From Candidatus Methanovirga meridionalis (lineage in GTDB: Archaea; Methanobacteriota; Methanobacteria; Methanobacteriales; Methanobacteriaceae): 12,998 bases of DNA. The position numbers and the translations under genes are program-made. The stretch lies in the NCBI GenBank assembly GCA_031289325.1, contig JAITPS010000138.1, positions 1-12,998 on the forward strand. The letters are read 5' to 3'. The first letter of the stretch is position 1. Each line of letters begins with the position of its first letter. Positions 1-6,042 of this stretch are shown piece after piece. The notes under the pieces were generated by a model that saw only the letters and a program-made list of their open reading frames with translations, searched no databases and was not told the DNA's origin.

Positions 1-118
1 CTCATTATTGAACTTGTTCAATTAGAAAAACGAAGTTTTTCTGTACTTAAAAATATTATTTCATACACTATATTATTTTTTTAAATATTATTTTTTTAAA
101 TAATAACTACTTCTTTAG
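1..118 (-). terminator. AT-rich intergenic with two adjoining inverted repeats, possible transcript end of the hom/DUF815 cluster
   Basis: Positions 7-22 form a near-perfect palindrome (ATTGAAC, 2-nt centre, GTTCAAT). Positions 24-42 form a 7-bp stem (AGAAAAA / TTTTTCT) with a 5-nt loop. Both lie 77-112 bases downstream of the stop of the minus-strand ATPase gene, so they could mark the end of that transcript; T-rich tracts lie between. The stretch at about 67-98 holds a 15-bp direct repeat (ATTATTTTTTTAAAT) in two copies. A short plus-strand open frame (1-84) also crosses the hairpins, but it shows nothing recognisable. Confidence 0.35.
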
Positions 119-883
119 CTATTGAAAAAGGTCGTTATATAAAATATAGAATTGTTTGGCTGTTCTACCACTTTTTGAACCTCCACGTAAGGATGAAAAC
201 TTTTTAGCTTCTATGTGTAATTCTTCTCTATTAGATACATTTGGAAAATAAGAATCAATTATTTTCAAATAATCTTTAATATTTCCTTGATAAAAAGGAA
301 TCCATAGTCCAAACCTATCAGAAAGTGAAATCTTCTCTTCAACATTATCAGTATAATGAATTTCACCATTATCAACTATTGTTCCTTCATTATCAGAAAA
401 ATATTCTGGAACTAAATGTCTTCGGTTGGATGTTGCATAAATTAGAATGTTTTTAGGTGGTAGTTCAATAGATCCTTCAATAATACTTTTAATAGCATTA
501 TAACTTGAATCATCTAAATTAAAAGATAAATCATCTGAGAAGACAATAAATTTATAAGGTAATGCTCTAATTTCATCACTAATATCTACTAAAGCATTTA
601 AATCATCTTTATAAAATTCAATTAATCTTAATCCATTATTAAAAAAGTGATTTAAAATTGCTTTAATTAAAGAAGATTTTCCTGTTCCTTTCGAACCCCA
701 AATTAAAGCATGAGAGGCAAGTTCACCTTTAATAAATTTTTCAGTATTTTCAAAAAGAATTTTTTTCTGCACATCAATGTTTATTAAATCATCAAGGGTT
801 ATAGGATCGGTTTCAAAAACAGGTTTTAATTTATCTTTCCTAGCACGATAAATTGCTGCAGGTGTTTTTTCCCAGTCAATCAT
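119..883 (-). CDS. DUF815-family AAA+ ATPase
   Basis: A 254-residue P-loop ATPase that matches the DUF815 family as I know it. Visible motifs are a Walker A loop (GSKGTGKSS, residues 63-71), a hydrophobic Walker B strand ending in DD (FIVFSDD, about 112-118), a sensor-1 type segment (ATSNRRHLVPE, about 150-160) and SDRFGLW (188-194), which carries the likely arginine finger. A late GRTAKQF could be sensor 2. There is no signal peptide or membrane helix, so it is cytoplasmic. Family function is not established; members are usually annotated only as predicted ATPases, so no substrate is claimed. The start is supported by AAAGGA about 10 bases upstream on the minus strand. It is the last gene of the minus-strand group, 45 bases after hom, and is probably co-transcribed with it. 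Confidence 0.85.
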   Translation of the reverse strand: MIDWEKTPAAIYRARKDKLKPVFETDPITLDDLINIDVQKKILFENTEKFIKGELASHALIWGSKGTGKSSLIKAILNHFFNNGLRLIEFYKDDLNALVDISDEIRALPYKFIVFSDDLSFNLDDSSYNAIKSIIEGSIELPPKNILIYATSNRRHLVPEYFSDNEGTIVDNGEIHYTDNVEEKISLSDRFGLWIPFYQGNIKDYLKIIDSYFPNVSNREELHIEAKKFSSLRGGSKSGRTAKQFYILYNDLFQ

Positions 884-928
884 ATTTTCTATTTCCTTTA
901 AATAATAATCTAAAAATTATTAATGATA

Positions 929-1942
929 TTAATTTTTTGATTTTCCAATATTAATAACATCTGTTAAAATAGCTGATGCAGTTTCAAGAGATCCTGCTCC
1001 TTTTCCAATAACTGTTACATCATCGGCTAAATCTGTTTTTAAGGTTGCCATGTTTAATGTGCCTTCAACAGCATAAGAACTATTCTTCTTAACTAATCGT
1101 GGACCAACTTTAAGATTATCTTTAGAAACCTCAGCTATTAATTTTATAAGATAACCTTCCTTTTTAGCAAGTTCAATAGCTTCAGAGGTAATATTAGAAA
1201 TTCCTTCAATTTCAATATCATCATAAACACAATCAATACCTAAAATAGAATTTGCTAATATAACTGTTTTACATGCAGCATCTATACCTTCAACATCTTG
1301 ACTTGGATCAGTTTCAGCTATTCCAAGAACTTGAGACTCTTCAAGAGTATTTTTATATGATGATCCTTCTGAAGTCATTCTTGAGAGAATAAAATTTGTT
1401 GTACCATTTAAAATTCCTACAATAGATTCAATTTTAGAACTTACCAATGTTTTTTTAGAAAAATTAATTATTGGCATAGCTCCACCAACGGATGCTTCGA
1501 ATTTAAAATTTACATTGTTTTCCTTTGCCTTGCTAATCACTTCATTAAAAAATAATGCTAAATGACCTTTGTTAGATGTGACAACATCTTTTTTATCCTT
1601 AAATGCTTTAAAAGTTAATGATTTAGCAGGCTCTCCAGTTTCTATATTGGTTGGTGTTGCTTCTATTAAACAATCATAATCAACACCATCTAAAAGTTCT
1701 ATTCCTTGAATGGTATTACTTCCATATTTAGGATAATTAGAAACCTTATTTGTTTTTGATTTTATATCAAGAAGTAATTTTTCATCTAAACCTTCTTGAT
1801 TAATAGCTGATCCAGATGAATCTGAAACACCAACAACTTTTAAATCTATATTAAATTTATTTTTTATATCTTTTTTTTTTAAAGACACTGCTTTAACCAC
1901 TCCTTGCCCTACTGCTCCAAATCCCACTAAACAAATTCTCAT
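929..1942 (-). CDS. hom: Homoserine dehydrogenase (NAD(P)H-dependent), short archaeal form
   Basis: Reduces aspartate semialdehyde to homoserine in the cytoplasm, the branch point to threonine and methionine. The 337-residue protein has the N-terminal Rossmann motif GFGAVGQG (7-14), the SNKG segment (123-126), GGAMPI (153-158), the NGTTNFIL signature (179-186) and the substrate/catalytic stretch ETDPSQDVEGIDAACK (210-225). K225 probably corresponds to the catalytic lysine of the family. It lacks the C-terminal ACT domain of long bacterial enzymes; a separate ACT-domain gene sits just upstream, as is usual in methanogens. GTGAT about 4 bases before the ATG matches the archaeal anti-Shine-Dalgarno tail. 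A run of ten A's (T10 at 1871-1880) codes for the lysines near residue 22; the frame is intact here. Confidence 0.95.
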   Translation of the reverse strand: MRICLVGFGAVGQGVVKAVSLKKKDIKNKFNIDLKVVGVSDSSGSAINQEGLDEKLLLDIKSKTNKVSNYPKYGSNTIQGIELLDGVDYDCLIEATPTNIETGEPAKSLTFKAFKDKKDVVTSNKGHLALFFNEVISKAKENNVNFKFEASVGGAMPIINFSKKTLVSSKIESIVGILNGTTNFILSRMTSEGSSYKNTLEESQVLGIAETDPSQDVEGIDAACKTVILANSILGIDCVYDDIEIEGISNITSEAIELAKKEGYLIKLIAEVSKDNLKVGPRLVKKNSSYAVEGTLNMATLKTDLADDVTVIGKGAGSLETASAILTDVINIGKSKN

Positions 1943-1967
1943 TTAATCACTATCCATAAAATCTTTT

Positions 1968-2125
1968 AAAATAAATCCAATCTTAGTTTCATATCTAATC
2001 CAAGATTTTAAAATAAATCTAATCTTAGTTTCATATCTAATCTCAGATTTTAAAATAAATCTAATCTTAGTTCCATATCTAATCCAAGATTTTAAAATAA
2101 ATCCAATCTTAGTTTCTATCTAATC
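1968..2125. repeat. 42-bp tandem repeat, about 3.8 copies, between the ACT gene and hom
   Basis: Copies start at 1968, 2010, 2052 and 2094 with an exact 42-base period and only a few substitutions; the last copy is cut short by a 2-base deletion. Each unit begins AAAATAAATC and contains AATCTT followed about 17 bases later by AAGATT (CAGATT in one copy), so each unit can form a weak hairpin. It lies wholly in the spacer between two genes of the same cluster, in what would be the leader of hom if both are on one transcript. There are no unique spacers, so this is not a CRISPR array. Confidence 0.9.
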
Positions 2126-2152
2126 GCATATTAAATTAAACATAATCTATTT

Positions 2153-2638
2153 TTATACCTCATTAACAACCAACAATGATTTTTCATTAGCTATTTCTTT
2201 GATTTTACTAAAAACCATATCTTTCATTCCATAATCAGTCTCAATAACTAACATTGCAGATGATTCGTTTTCATCGGATAATTTAATTTCTAAATTAACA
2301 ATAAATGCTCCTTTAACTTTATTTATCCTATCCAATGTGTTTCTAATATCTGTATCAATAACATGCCCAATTAAAATTGTTCTTATTTTCTCTTTTGAAA
2401 CAACACCATTTATTTCTAAAATTGTTACATTCATTTCTTTTAATTTATCAATACATTGAATTAAACTTTCTTGTTTTCCTTCTAAAGTTATTTGAACTGG
2501 TATCATACCATCATCATTCTTATCATCCCTTCTATGGATAACAGTAACTAAATTAGCTCCAAATCCACTTATTGGGGATAAAATATTAACTAACTGACCA
2601 GGAATATCTAAAAGTTCTAAAATTAAATCTACTCTCAT
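2153..2638 (-). CDS. ACT-domain amino-acid-binding regulatory protein (partner of Hom)
   Basis: A 161-residue protein made of ACT-like beta-alpha-beta-beta-alpha-beta modules. The first covers about residues 1-75 and opens LILELLDIPGQLVNILSPIS, with GANLVTVIHRRD after it; the second covers about 83-160 (IRTILIGHVIDTDI...). ACT domains bind amino acids and tune enzymes. In methanogens a free-standing protein of this type is commonly encoded immediately before hom, so a role in sensing threonine or a related end product for homoserine dehydrogenase is likely. That link is inferred from context, not shown by the sequence. The start is well supported: GAGG lies 5 bases before the ATG on the minus strand. 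The gene is separated from hom by the 42-bp repeat array. Confidence 0.85.
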   Translation of the reverse strand: MRVDLILELLDIPGQLVNILSPISGFGANLVTVIHRRDDKNDDGMIPVQITLEGKQESLIQCIDKLKEMNVTILEINGVVSKEKIRTILIGHVIDTDIRNTLDRINKVKGAFIVNLEIKLSDENESSAMLVIETDYGMKDMVFSKIKEIANEKSLLVVNEV

Positions 2639-2754
2639 ATTTTGCCTCTTTAATTCAATACAAATATCCTAAACATTAATAAAAATTCCTATCTAATTTA
2701 AGATGGATTTAATAAGAAATAAATTCTTAATGAATAAAATTCAAGAATAAAGTT
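2639..2754. other. Spacer between gatC-like gene and ACT gene
   Basis: AT-rich spacer of 116 bases. It contains a 6-bp inverted repeat (TAAGAA at 2713-2718, TTCTTA at 2724-2729) and a CTATCTAATTTAAGAT stretch resembling part of the 42-bp repeat unit further left. The hairpin could act as a weak processing or termination site for the gatC transcript; this is a guess. Confidence 0.3.
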
Positions 2755-2970
2755 TTATTTTACCCAATTTGCTTTTTCAACAGTTATATTTCCTTCCTTA
2801 TTGGTTTTAGCATTTCTCATGATTTTTTCAGGATTATGGACATGAGCATCATCCTCTCTACTCAGATTTACATTGTCTATAATGTAGTGAATTTCTTCAA
2901 GATTATCAATGGTTTCCAATGATTTTGAAAATTCCTTAAGTATTTTTTCTCCTTCTTTTTCTATTTTCAT
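2755..2970 (-). CDS. gatC: GatC-like Asp-tRNA(Asn)/Glu-tRNA(Gln) amidotransferase subunit C
   Basis: A 71-residue protein. The order of features fits archaeal GatC: an N-terminal amphipathic helix (IEKEGEKILKEFSKSLETI), then NVNLSRED (53-60 region of longer homologues), then EKIMRNAKTNKEGNITVEKANW, which parallels the bacterial GatC pattern LRED...ENAP...DGYFVVPKV. GatC is the small chaperone-like subunit that holds GatA and GatB together for transamidation of mischarged tRNA. The start has GGAG about 9 bases upstream. It heads the minus-strand group. The protein is shorter than bacterial GatC (about 95 residues), and the family assignment rests on pattern memory, so moderate certainty. Confidence 0.65.
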   Translation of the reverse strand: MKIEKEGEKILKEFSKSLETIDNLEEIHYIIDNVNLSREDDAHVHNPEKIMRNAKTNKEGNITVEKANWVK

Positions 2971-3008
2971 TTATAAAAACTCCATTTTTTATTAAAATAA
3001 TATAAAAA

Positions 3009-3109
3009 TTTTTTAATAATAATTTTTTTAATAATAATTTTTTTAATAATAATTTTTTTAATAATAATTTTTTTAATAATAATTTTTTTAATAATAATTT
3101 TTTTAATAA
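3009..3109. repeat. 15-bp tandem repeat, about 6.7 copies, in the gatC leader
   Basis: The unit TTTTTTAATAATAAT is repeated with no change from 3009 to about 3104, after which it degenerates (TTTTTTAATAAG). It sits 39 bases before the gatC start codon and just downstream of a candidate minus-strand TATA box, so it would be transcribed as an unusually monotonous 5' untranslated leader. The period is a multiple of three, which creates an accidental open frame of LLLKK repeats on the minus strand. Confidence 0.95.
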
Positions 3110-3126
3110 GTTTTCATTTGACATTA

Positions 3127-3138
3127 TTTTATATATTT
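3127..3138 (-). promoter_or_regulatory. Candidate TATA box for the minus-strand gatC group
   Basis: On the minus strand the sequence reads CACAAATATATAAAATAATG. AATATATAAAA is a good archaeal TATA-type element with purines before it. Transcription would be expected about 25 bases further on, near 3107, at the far edge of the 15-bp repeat. Not verified experimentally. Confidence 0.4.
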
Positions 3139-3213
3139 GTGTTTGCTTATTATTTAAATGTTATACATAAACTAATATTTTTTATCATGAAAATTATTTT
3201 TTAGAGTATTTAA

Positions 3214-3482
3214 GTGTATAATAATTTTGATAAAGTTTTTAATAAATAACCTTTTTTAAAAACACATATAATTAAAAAATATTAATTTAAAATTATTTAT
3301 ATTAATTAAAATTTAAATATTAATTAAAATTTAAAATTATTTATATTAATTAAAATTTAAAATTATTTATATTAATTAAAATTTAAAATTATGGACTTTT
3401 ATAAAGTGATATTTAAAATTAAATAATTTAATAAAAAAATTATCATCCAAAATTTATAAGAACTTTTTCACAATAACTATAA
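3214..3482. repeat. Dispersed repeat, copy A
   Basis: Aligns with copy B (8336-8574). Shared in order: TTTGATAAA-TT-TTAATAAATAAC, a T tract, TTAAAAAATATTAATTTAAA, and a long highly similar tail (3387-3482 versus about 8470-8574), including TGATATTTAAAATTAAATAA and TTTAATAAAAAAATT. Internally, 3291-3386 is an imperfect 26-bp tandem repeat (AATTATTTATATTAATTAAA plus ATTTAA; one copy lacks 8 bases). The left end reads as a short peptide (NNFDKVFNK then stop) that parallels the coding-like left ends of copies B and C. No gene is visible in it. Confidence 0.75.
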
Positions 3483-3523
3483 CTAAAAATATTAATTATA
3501 TTGTTTATATATTCAATCAAAGA

Positions 3524-3546
3524 GTGCAGTTCAAAACTAATAAAAA
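3524..3546 (+). promoter_or_regulatory. Shared leader motif, copy 1 (upstream of GHKL/STAS pair)
   Basis: GTGCAGTTCAAAACTAATAAAAA. Nearly the same string occurs at 5150-5172 and 5963-5985, each time 62-69 bases before the start codon of an accessory gene. Constant spacing suggests a promoter element (BRE/TATA-like, AT-rich part CTAATAAAAAT) or a common operator. Which of these it is cannot be settled from the sequence. Confidence 0.45.
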
Positions 3547-3590
3547 TAGTATTATTTAAGTATAGAAAAAGTATTACTAATTAATGTTAT

Positions 3591-3597
3591 AAGGAGG
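3591..3597 (+). promoter_or_regulatory. Strong ribosome binding site without a normal start codon
   Basis: AAGGAGG is the best Shine-Dalgarno sequence in the window. At the usual distance the in-frame codons are ATA (3606, 8-nt spacing) and CTG (3609), not ATG, GTG or TTG. The next in-frame ATG (3654) has no ribosome binding site. An ATG-to-ATA change at 3606 would explain this and fits decay of the gene. Confidence 0.6.
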
Positions 3598-3605
3598 AAT
3601 TATAT

Positions 3606-4443
3606 ATACTGGATCATACATTATATGATGATTATAAAAAATTTGAAGAAATAATGAAAGACAATAATGGATCAAATATAGACACTTCTAAATACTCTTT
3701 TTTAGCACCAACAACATTAATACCCTTGTTATGTCAAATAAGAGAAAGAAAAATTCAGAAAATACGGACTCATAATAATATTATGAGTTGTGTTAAAAAG
3801 ATTCTTGATGGTGAACAGACTGATACAAGAACTCCATATACAGTACTTCCTAAATCTCTGGATGAAAAAAGTAGTAATGATGTGGATGCTTCAATGGCTG
3901 AAAATATTGATGATGATTATGGTGGATTTATAGTAAGATTCCATATTATTAATGAACTTACTAACAATATTTATAATCACACACCTTTTGAAGAAGGATT
4001 AGCAAGTCAAGGATATGCTTATGCTCAAGAATATCCTAATGAGGAAAAGTTAGATATTTGTGTGATGGATGATGGATTAACAATACCTGGAAGTTTTAAG
4101 AAAAAATGGAATATCTTTTATTGATGAATGTGATGCTATCTCAAAAGCTGTGTCTAACACTTCTGTGCTTAAAAAAGAAGATAATAGTAGGGGTATGGGA
4201 TTATGGACAACATTAAAATTAGTTGTTGAAGCAAATGAAGGAAGTGCATTAATTATTTCAGGTAAAGGTTGTCTGCATATAAAAAATAGGAAAAATTATA
4301 AATATGAGATTTTAGACAATGGTGATATATTTAAAGGAACTTTAATTTCATTAAGATTAAATAAAAATCAAGTACAAAATTATCATGGTTTAATTGAAAT
4401 TAATGGTTTCACGAAATATGAATATAATAGTGTGATGATTTGA
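3606..4443 (+). pseudogene. GHKL-type ATPase (anti-sigma/histidine-kinase-like ATP-binding protein), frameshifted
   Basis: Two overlapping frames make one protein: 3606 (or ATG 3654) to about 4105, and about 4105 to 4443. They join if one base is removed from the A6 run at 4101-4106, giving about 278 codons. The ATP-binding fold is recognisable: N-box IINELTNNIYNH (98-109 counting from 3654), G1 box MDDGLTIPG, and after the shift the G2 box NSRGMGLWTT (codons near 4183-4212), followed by the closing GTLISLRL strand. No membrane segment or transmitter histidine domain is seen, so it resembles soluble anti-sigma-type kinases rather than sensor kinases. The next gene starts 1 base after its stop, so the two are translationally coupled. 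Family assignment is solid; the target is unknown. The missing start codon and the frameshift suggest inactivation, unless they are sequencing errors or recoding. Confidence 0.75.
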
Positions 4444-4444
4444 A

Positions 4445-4729
4445 ATGAATGAAGAAATAGTTGAAATTAAAGTTAAAGACAAAATACATAAAAATTTAGG
4501 GATGAATTCTTCAGCTAAAAATTTATTTGATGAATTAAATAATTCTCCAAATGAAGAGATCAATATTGATTTTTCAGATGTTGTAATTATGAGTCGTTCT
4601 TTTGCTCAAGAATACATATATCAAAAAAATAAGTCTAAAAAGAAAATTGAAGAAGTTAATGTACCTAAGGATATTCTCCCTATGTTTAAGGTTGTTCAAA
4701 AAGATTTTAATTTTAATAATAATAAATAA
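4445..4729 (+). CDS. STAS-like protein (DUF4325 type)
   Basis: A 94-residue soluble protein. The central stretch INIDFSDVVIMSRSFAQEY (residues about 39-57) matches the conserved core of DUF4325 STAS-like proteins (hydrophobic strand, then SRSFA-E). In classical STAS anti-anti-sigma factors a serine just after such a strand is phosphorylated by the partner kinase; S51 or S53 would be the counterpart here, which is inference. The ATG lies 1 base past the stop of the GHKL ATPase gene, so the pair is expressed together. Together they look like a partner-switching module. Archaea have no sigma factor, so the controlled target must be something else. The C-terminus ends in an asparagine-rich tail. 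Intact, although its partner is broken. Confidence 0.75.
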   Translation: MNEEIVEIKVKDKIHKNLGMNSSAKNLFDELNNSPNEEINIDFSDVVIMSRSFAQEYIYQKNKSKKKIEEVNVPKDILPMFKVVQKDFNFNNNK

Positions 4730-4928
4730 GAGAGTGAAAATGGGGAGTGTAAAGTTTTAACTTCTTGTAAAAATAGGATGATTTTAAAGAAAAAATAAAA
4801 AGAAAAATCCTTAACTTGACAGAGTTTATTGTAATAGCAAAATTTAAATATAGTGGGTTTGATAAAATTATTAATAAATGATTTTTTTTAAAAATGAGTA
4901 TTACTAAAAAATATTTAAAAATTCTAAA
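4730..4928. other. Spacer with a coding-like remnant
   Basis: No intact gene. An open stretch from 4777 to 4881 (preceded by an in-frame TAG at 4774, no start codon) reads as 34 residues including ILNLTEFIVIAKFKYSGFDK and ends IINK then TGA. It looks like the tail of a lost protein gene. Its last third overlaps dispersed repeat copy C. I do not recognise the family. Confidence 0.35.
4834..4920. repeat. Dispersed repeat, short copy C
   Basis: Matches the left part of copies A and B: AAATATAGTGGGTTTGATAA, then AATTATTAATAAATGA, a T tract, AAAAATGAGTATTACTAAAA and AATATTTAAAA. It ends where the long tail begins in A and B, so only about the first 85 bases are present. Same orientation as the other two. 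Confidence 0.6.
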
Positions 4929-5123
4929 GTGCATAACGAAGTTAAAAAGGTATTTAATAAGTTTTATGAAATTCATAGTCAAGAAAATGAAAAAATAGGG
5001 AAAAAAATTTATAAAAACTTAGATAGGTTTAGAATGAAAAGAAATCCTGAGGATTATGAAAAAAAGATTAATGATTTGAAATATAAAAATAATGTTTGTA
5101 TTACTTATTCAAATATATTTTAG
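4929..5123 (+). pseudogene. Small open frame, possibly the C-terminal remnant of a HEPN-domain protein
   Basis: 64 codons opening with GTG. No ribosome binding site precedes it and a stop lies only 24 bases upstream, so it is probably a fragment. The protein is highly basic and helical. The segment FRMKRNPEDYEKKINDL resembles the end of HEPN/UPF0332-type domains, where an arginine-rich helix leads to a R-N-x-x-DY motif. This match is short and from memory only. The last residues (NNVCITYSNIF) fit no family I know. It lies between the GHKL/STAS pair and the coiled-coil genes. Confidence 0.3.
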
Positions 5124-5149
5124 ACAATTTAAATAAGTTTTTATAGATA

Positions 5150-5172
5150 ATGTAGTTCAAAACTAATCAATA
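5150..5172 (+). promoter_or_regulatory. Shared leader motif, copy 2 (upstream of coiled-coil gene 1)
   Basis: Reads ATGTAGTTCAAAACTAATCAATA. The core GTTCAAAACTAAT (bases 5155-5167) is identical to the copy at 3529-3541 and lies about 62 bases before the ATG at 5228. Likely promoter or operator. Confidence 0.45.
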
Positions 5173-5227
5173 AGTATTAAAAAAAAGATAAAAAAATATT
5201 ATCATAAATAAATAATAAAAGGTTGTC

Positions 5228-5509
5228 ATGAAAATGAATGAAGAGTTAAAAGAATTAAAAAAGTTAATTAAAGAACTAAAAGAAAGTAATAATGATATTA
5301 AAGAAGAACTTGGCAATATTAAAAATAATGATTTAACACCTATTAATAACGATTTAACTCATATTAATAATAATCTAATAAATATTACTCAGGATATGGG
5401 GATTTTAAAGAATGATTTAAGCTGGAATAATAAAATAACATTAGGTGTTCTTGGTGTTATTTTAGCTTCTTGTGTTAGTATTCTTTTTAAATTTTTATTA
5501 GGTTTTTGA
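5228..5509 (+). CDS. Small coiled-coil protein with C-terminal membrane helix, copy 1
   Basis: A 93-residue protein. Residues 1-65 are a charged helix with heptad character (LKELKKLIKELKESNNDIKE, then repeated NNDLT-INN-L units at about 34-50). It ends in one hydrophobic segment (ITLGVLGVILASCVSILFKF) followed by LLGF. The predicted topology is a tail-anchored protein with the coiled coil in the cytoplasm. Architecture resembles XhlA-type phage accessory proteins and other small coiled-coil/membrane proteins; I cannot claim homology. A weak ribosome binding site (AAAGG) precedes ATG 5228; ATG 5234 is an alternative. Two damaged relatives follow at 6043 and about 6454. The shared motif DLxxxxxxL-HINxDLS-V/L-KG links them. 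Function unknown. Confidence 0.7.
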   Translation: MKMNEELKELKKLIKELKESNNDIKEELGNIKNNDLTPINNDLTHINNNLINITQDMGILKNDLSWNNKITLGVLGVILASCVSILFKFLLGF

Positions 5510-6042
5510 AATAAAGGACACGATAAAAATTTCTTTTATATCATTATTTATCATGATTATATGGCTTAAATTATCAAAAAACCAATAGTATTCATTAATG
5601 TTTGTTATAATATATTACAGCTTCGTAAACATTCATTTCAGTTAATTTATTAGATAATGAGATTAGTTTGTTAAAAAGATAGTTAATATAGTACTTCACC
5701 AAACTTTTTTAACATGGATAAGATTATTTAAATCCATTCTTAAGTAGTTAAATTTCAATTTTGGAAAAATCTAAACGGTTTTATGTATGTTATTTAGTGC
5801 GAGTAATATGTTACAAAAGTTAAGGGAAGTAATATAATATTGTTAGTGATAATAAATTAAGTGTAAAAGAGTATGATGATTTAAAAGAATTGTTTGATTA
5901 ATGAATTAATATTCTTTGTTATTGATGTTAATTTAGTTTACTGCTTAATAGTTTATTTTGTAGTGTGATTTGAAAACTAATAAAATTATTGTTAATCCCC
6001 TAAATGAAAGTAATACATAATAAATAGAAGAGGAAGTAAAAT
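5510..6042 (+). other. 530-base gap with a short gene remnant and leader of copy 2
   Basis: Just after the previous stop, 5523-5539 can form a weak hairpin (ATAAAA / TTTTAT). Between 5808 and 5901 there is a coding-like relic: MLQKLREVI, then a one-base shift, then NIVSDNKLSVKEYDDLKELF and a stop. I do not recognise it, and the span 5540-5800 shows nothing I can name. The right end carries the shared leader motif (5963-5985). Confidence 0.4.
5963..5985 (+). promoter_or_regulatory. Shared leader motif, copy 3 (upstream of coiled-coil gene 2)
   Basis: GTGTGATTTGAAAACTAATAAAA. It keeps GAAAACTAATAAAA with two changes relative to the other copies in the part before it. Distance to the GTG start at 6043 is about 62 bases, as for copy 2. 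Confidence 0.4.

Noticed and set aside
1..84. End of a plus-strand gene entering from the left edge
   Set aside because: The frame is open for 27 codons only, crosses two hairpins and shows no recognisable protein pattern; read instead as an intergenic terminator region.
1968..2125. CRISPR-like array
   Set aside because: Units follow one another directly with no unique spacers, and no cas gene is present in the window.
2936..3124. Minus-strand open frame of 62 codons with LLLKK repeats, overlapping the gatC start
   Set aside because: It is produced by the 15-bp repeat, whose period is divisible by three; it has no ribosome binding site and overlaps a better-supported gene.
4101..4106. Programmed ribosomal frameshift in the GHKL gene
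   Set aside because: The shift would need to be +1 at an A run with no visible stimulatory stop, rare codon or pseudoknot, and the start codon is damaged too; mutation or sequencing error is simpler.
4713..4982. Minus-strand open frame of 89 codons rich in phenylalanine and leucine
   Set aside because: Low-complexity product of AT-rich DNA opposite the spacer; no ribosome binding site or family resemblance.
5228..5509. Holin or XhlA phage lysis protein
   Set aside because: Only the general layout (coiled coil plus one membrane helix) matches; there is no endolysin or other phage gene nearby.
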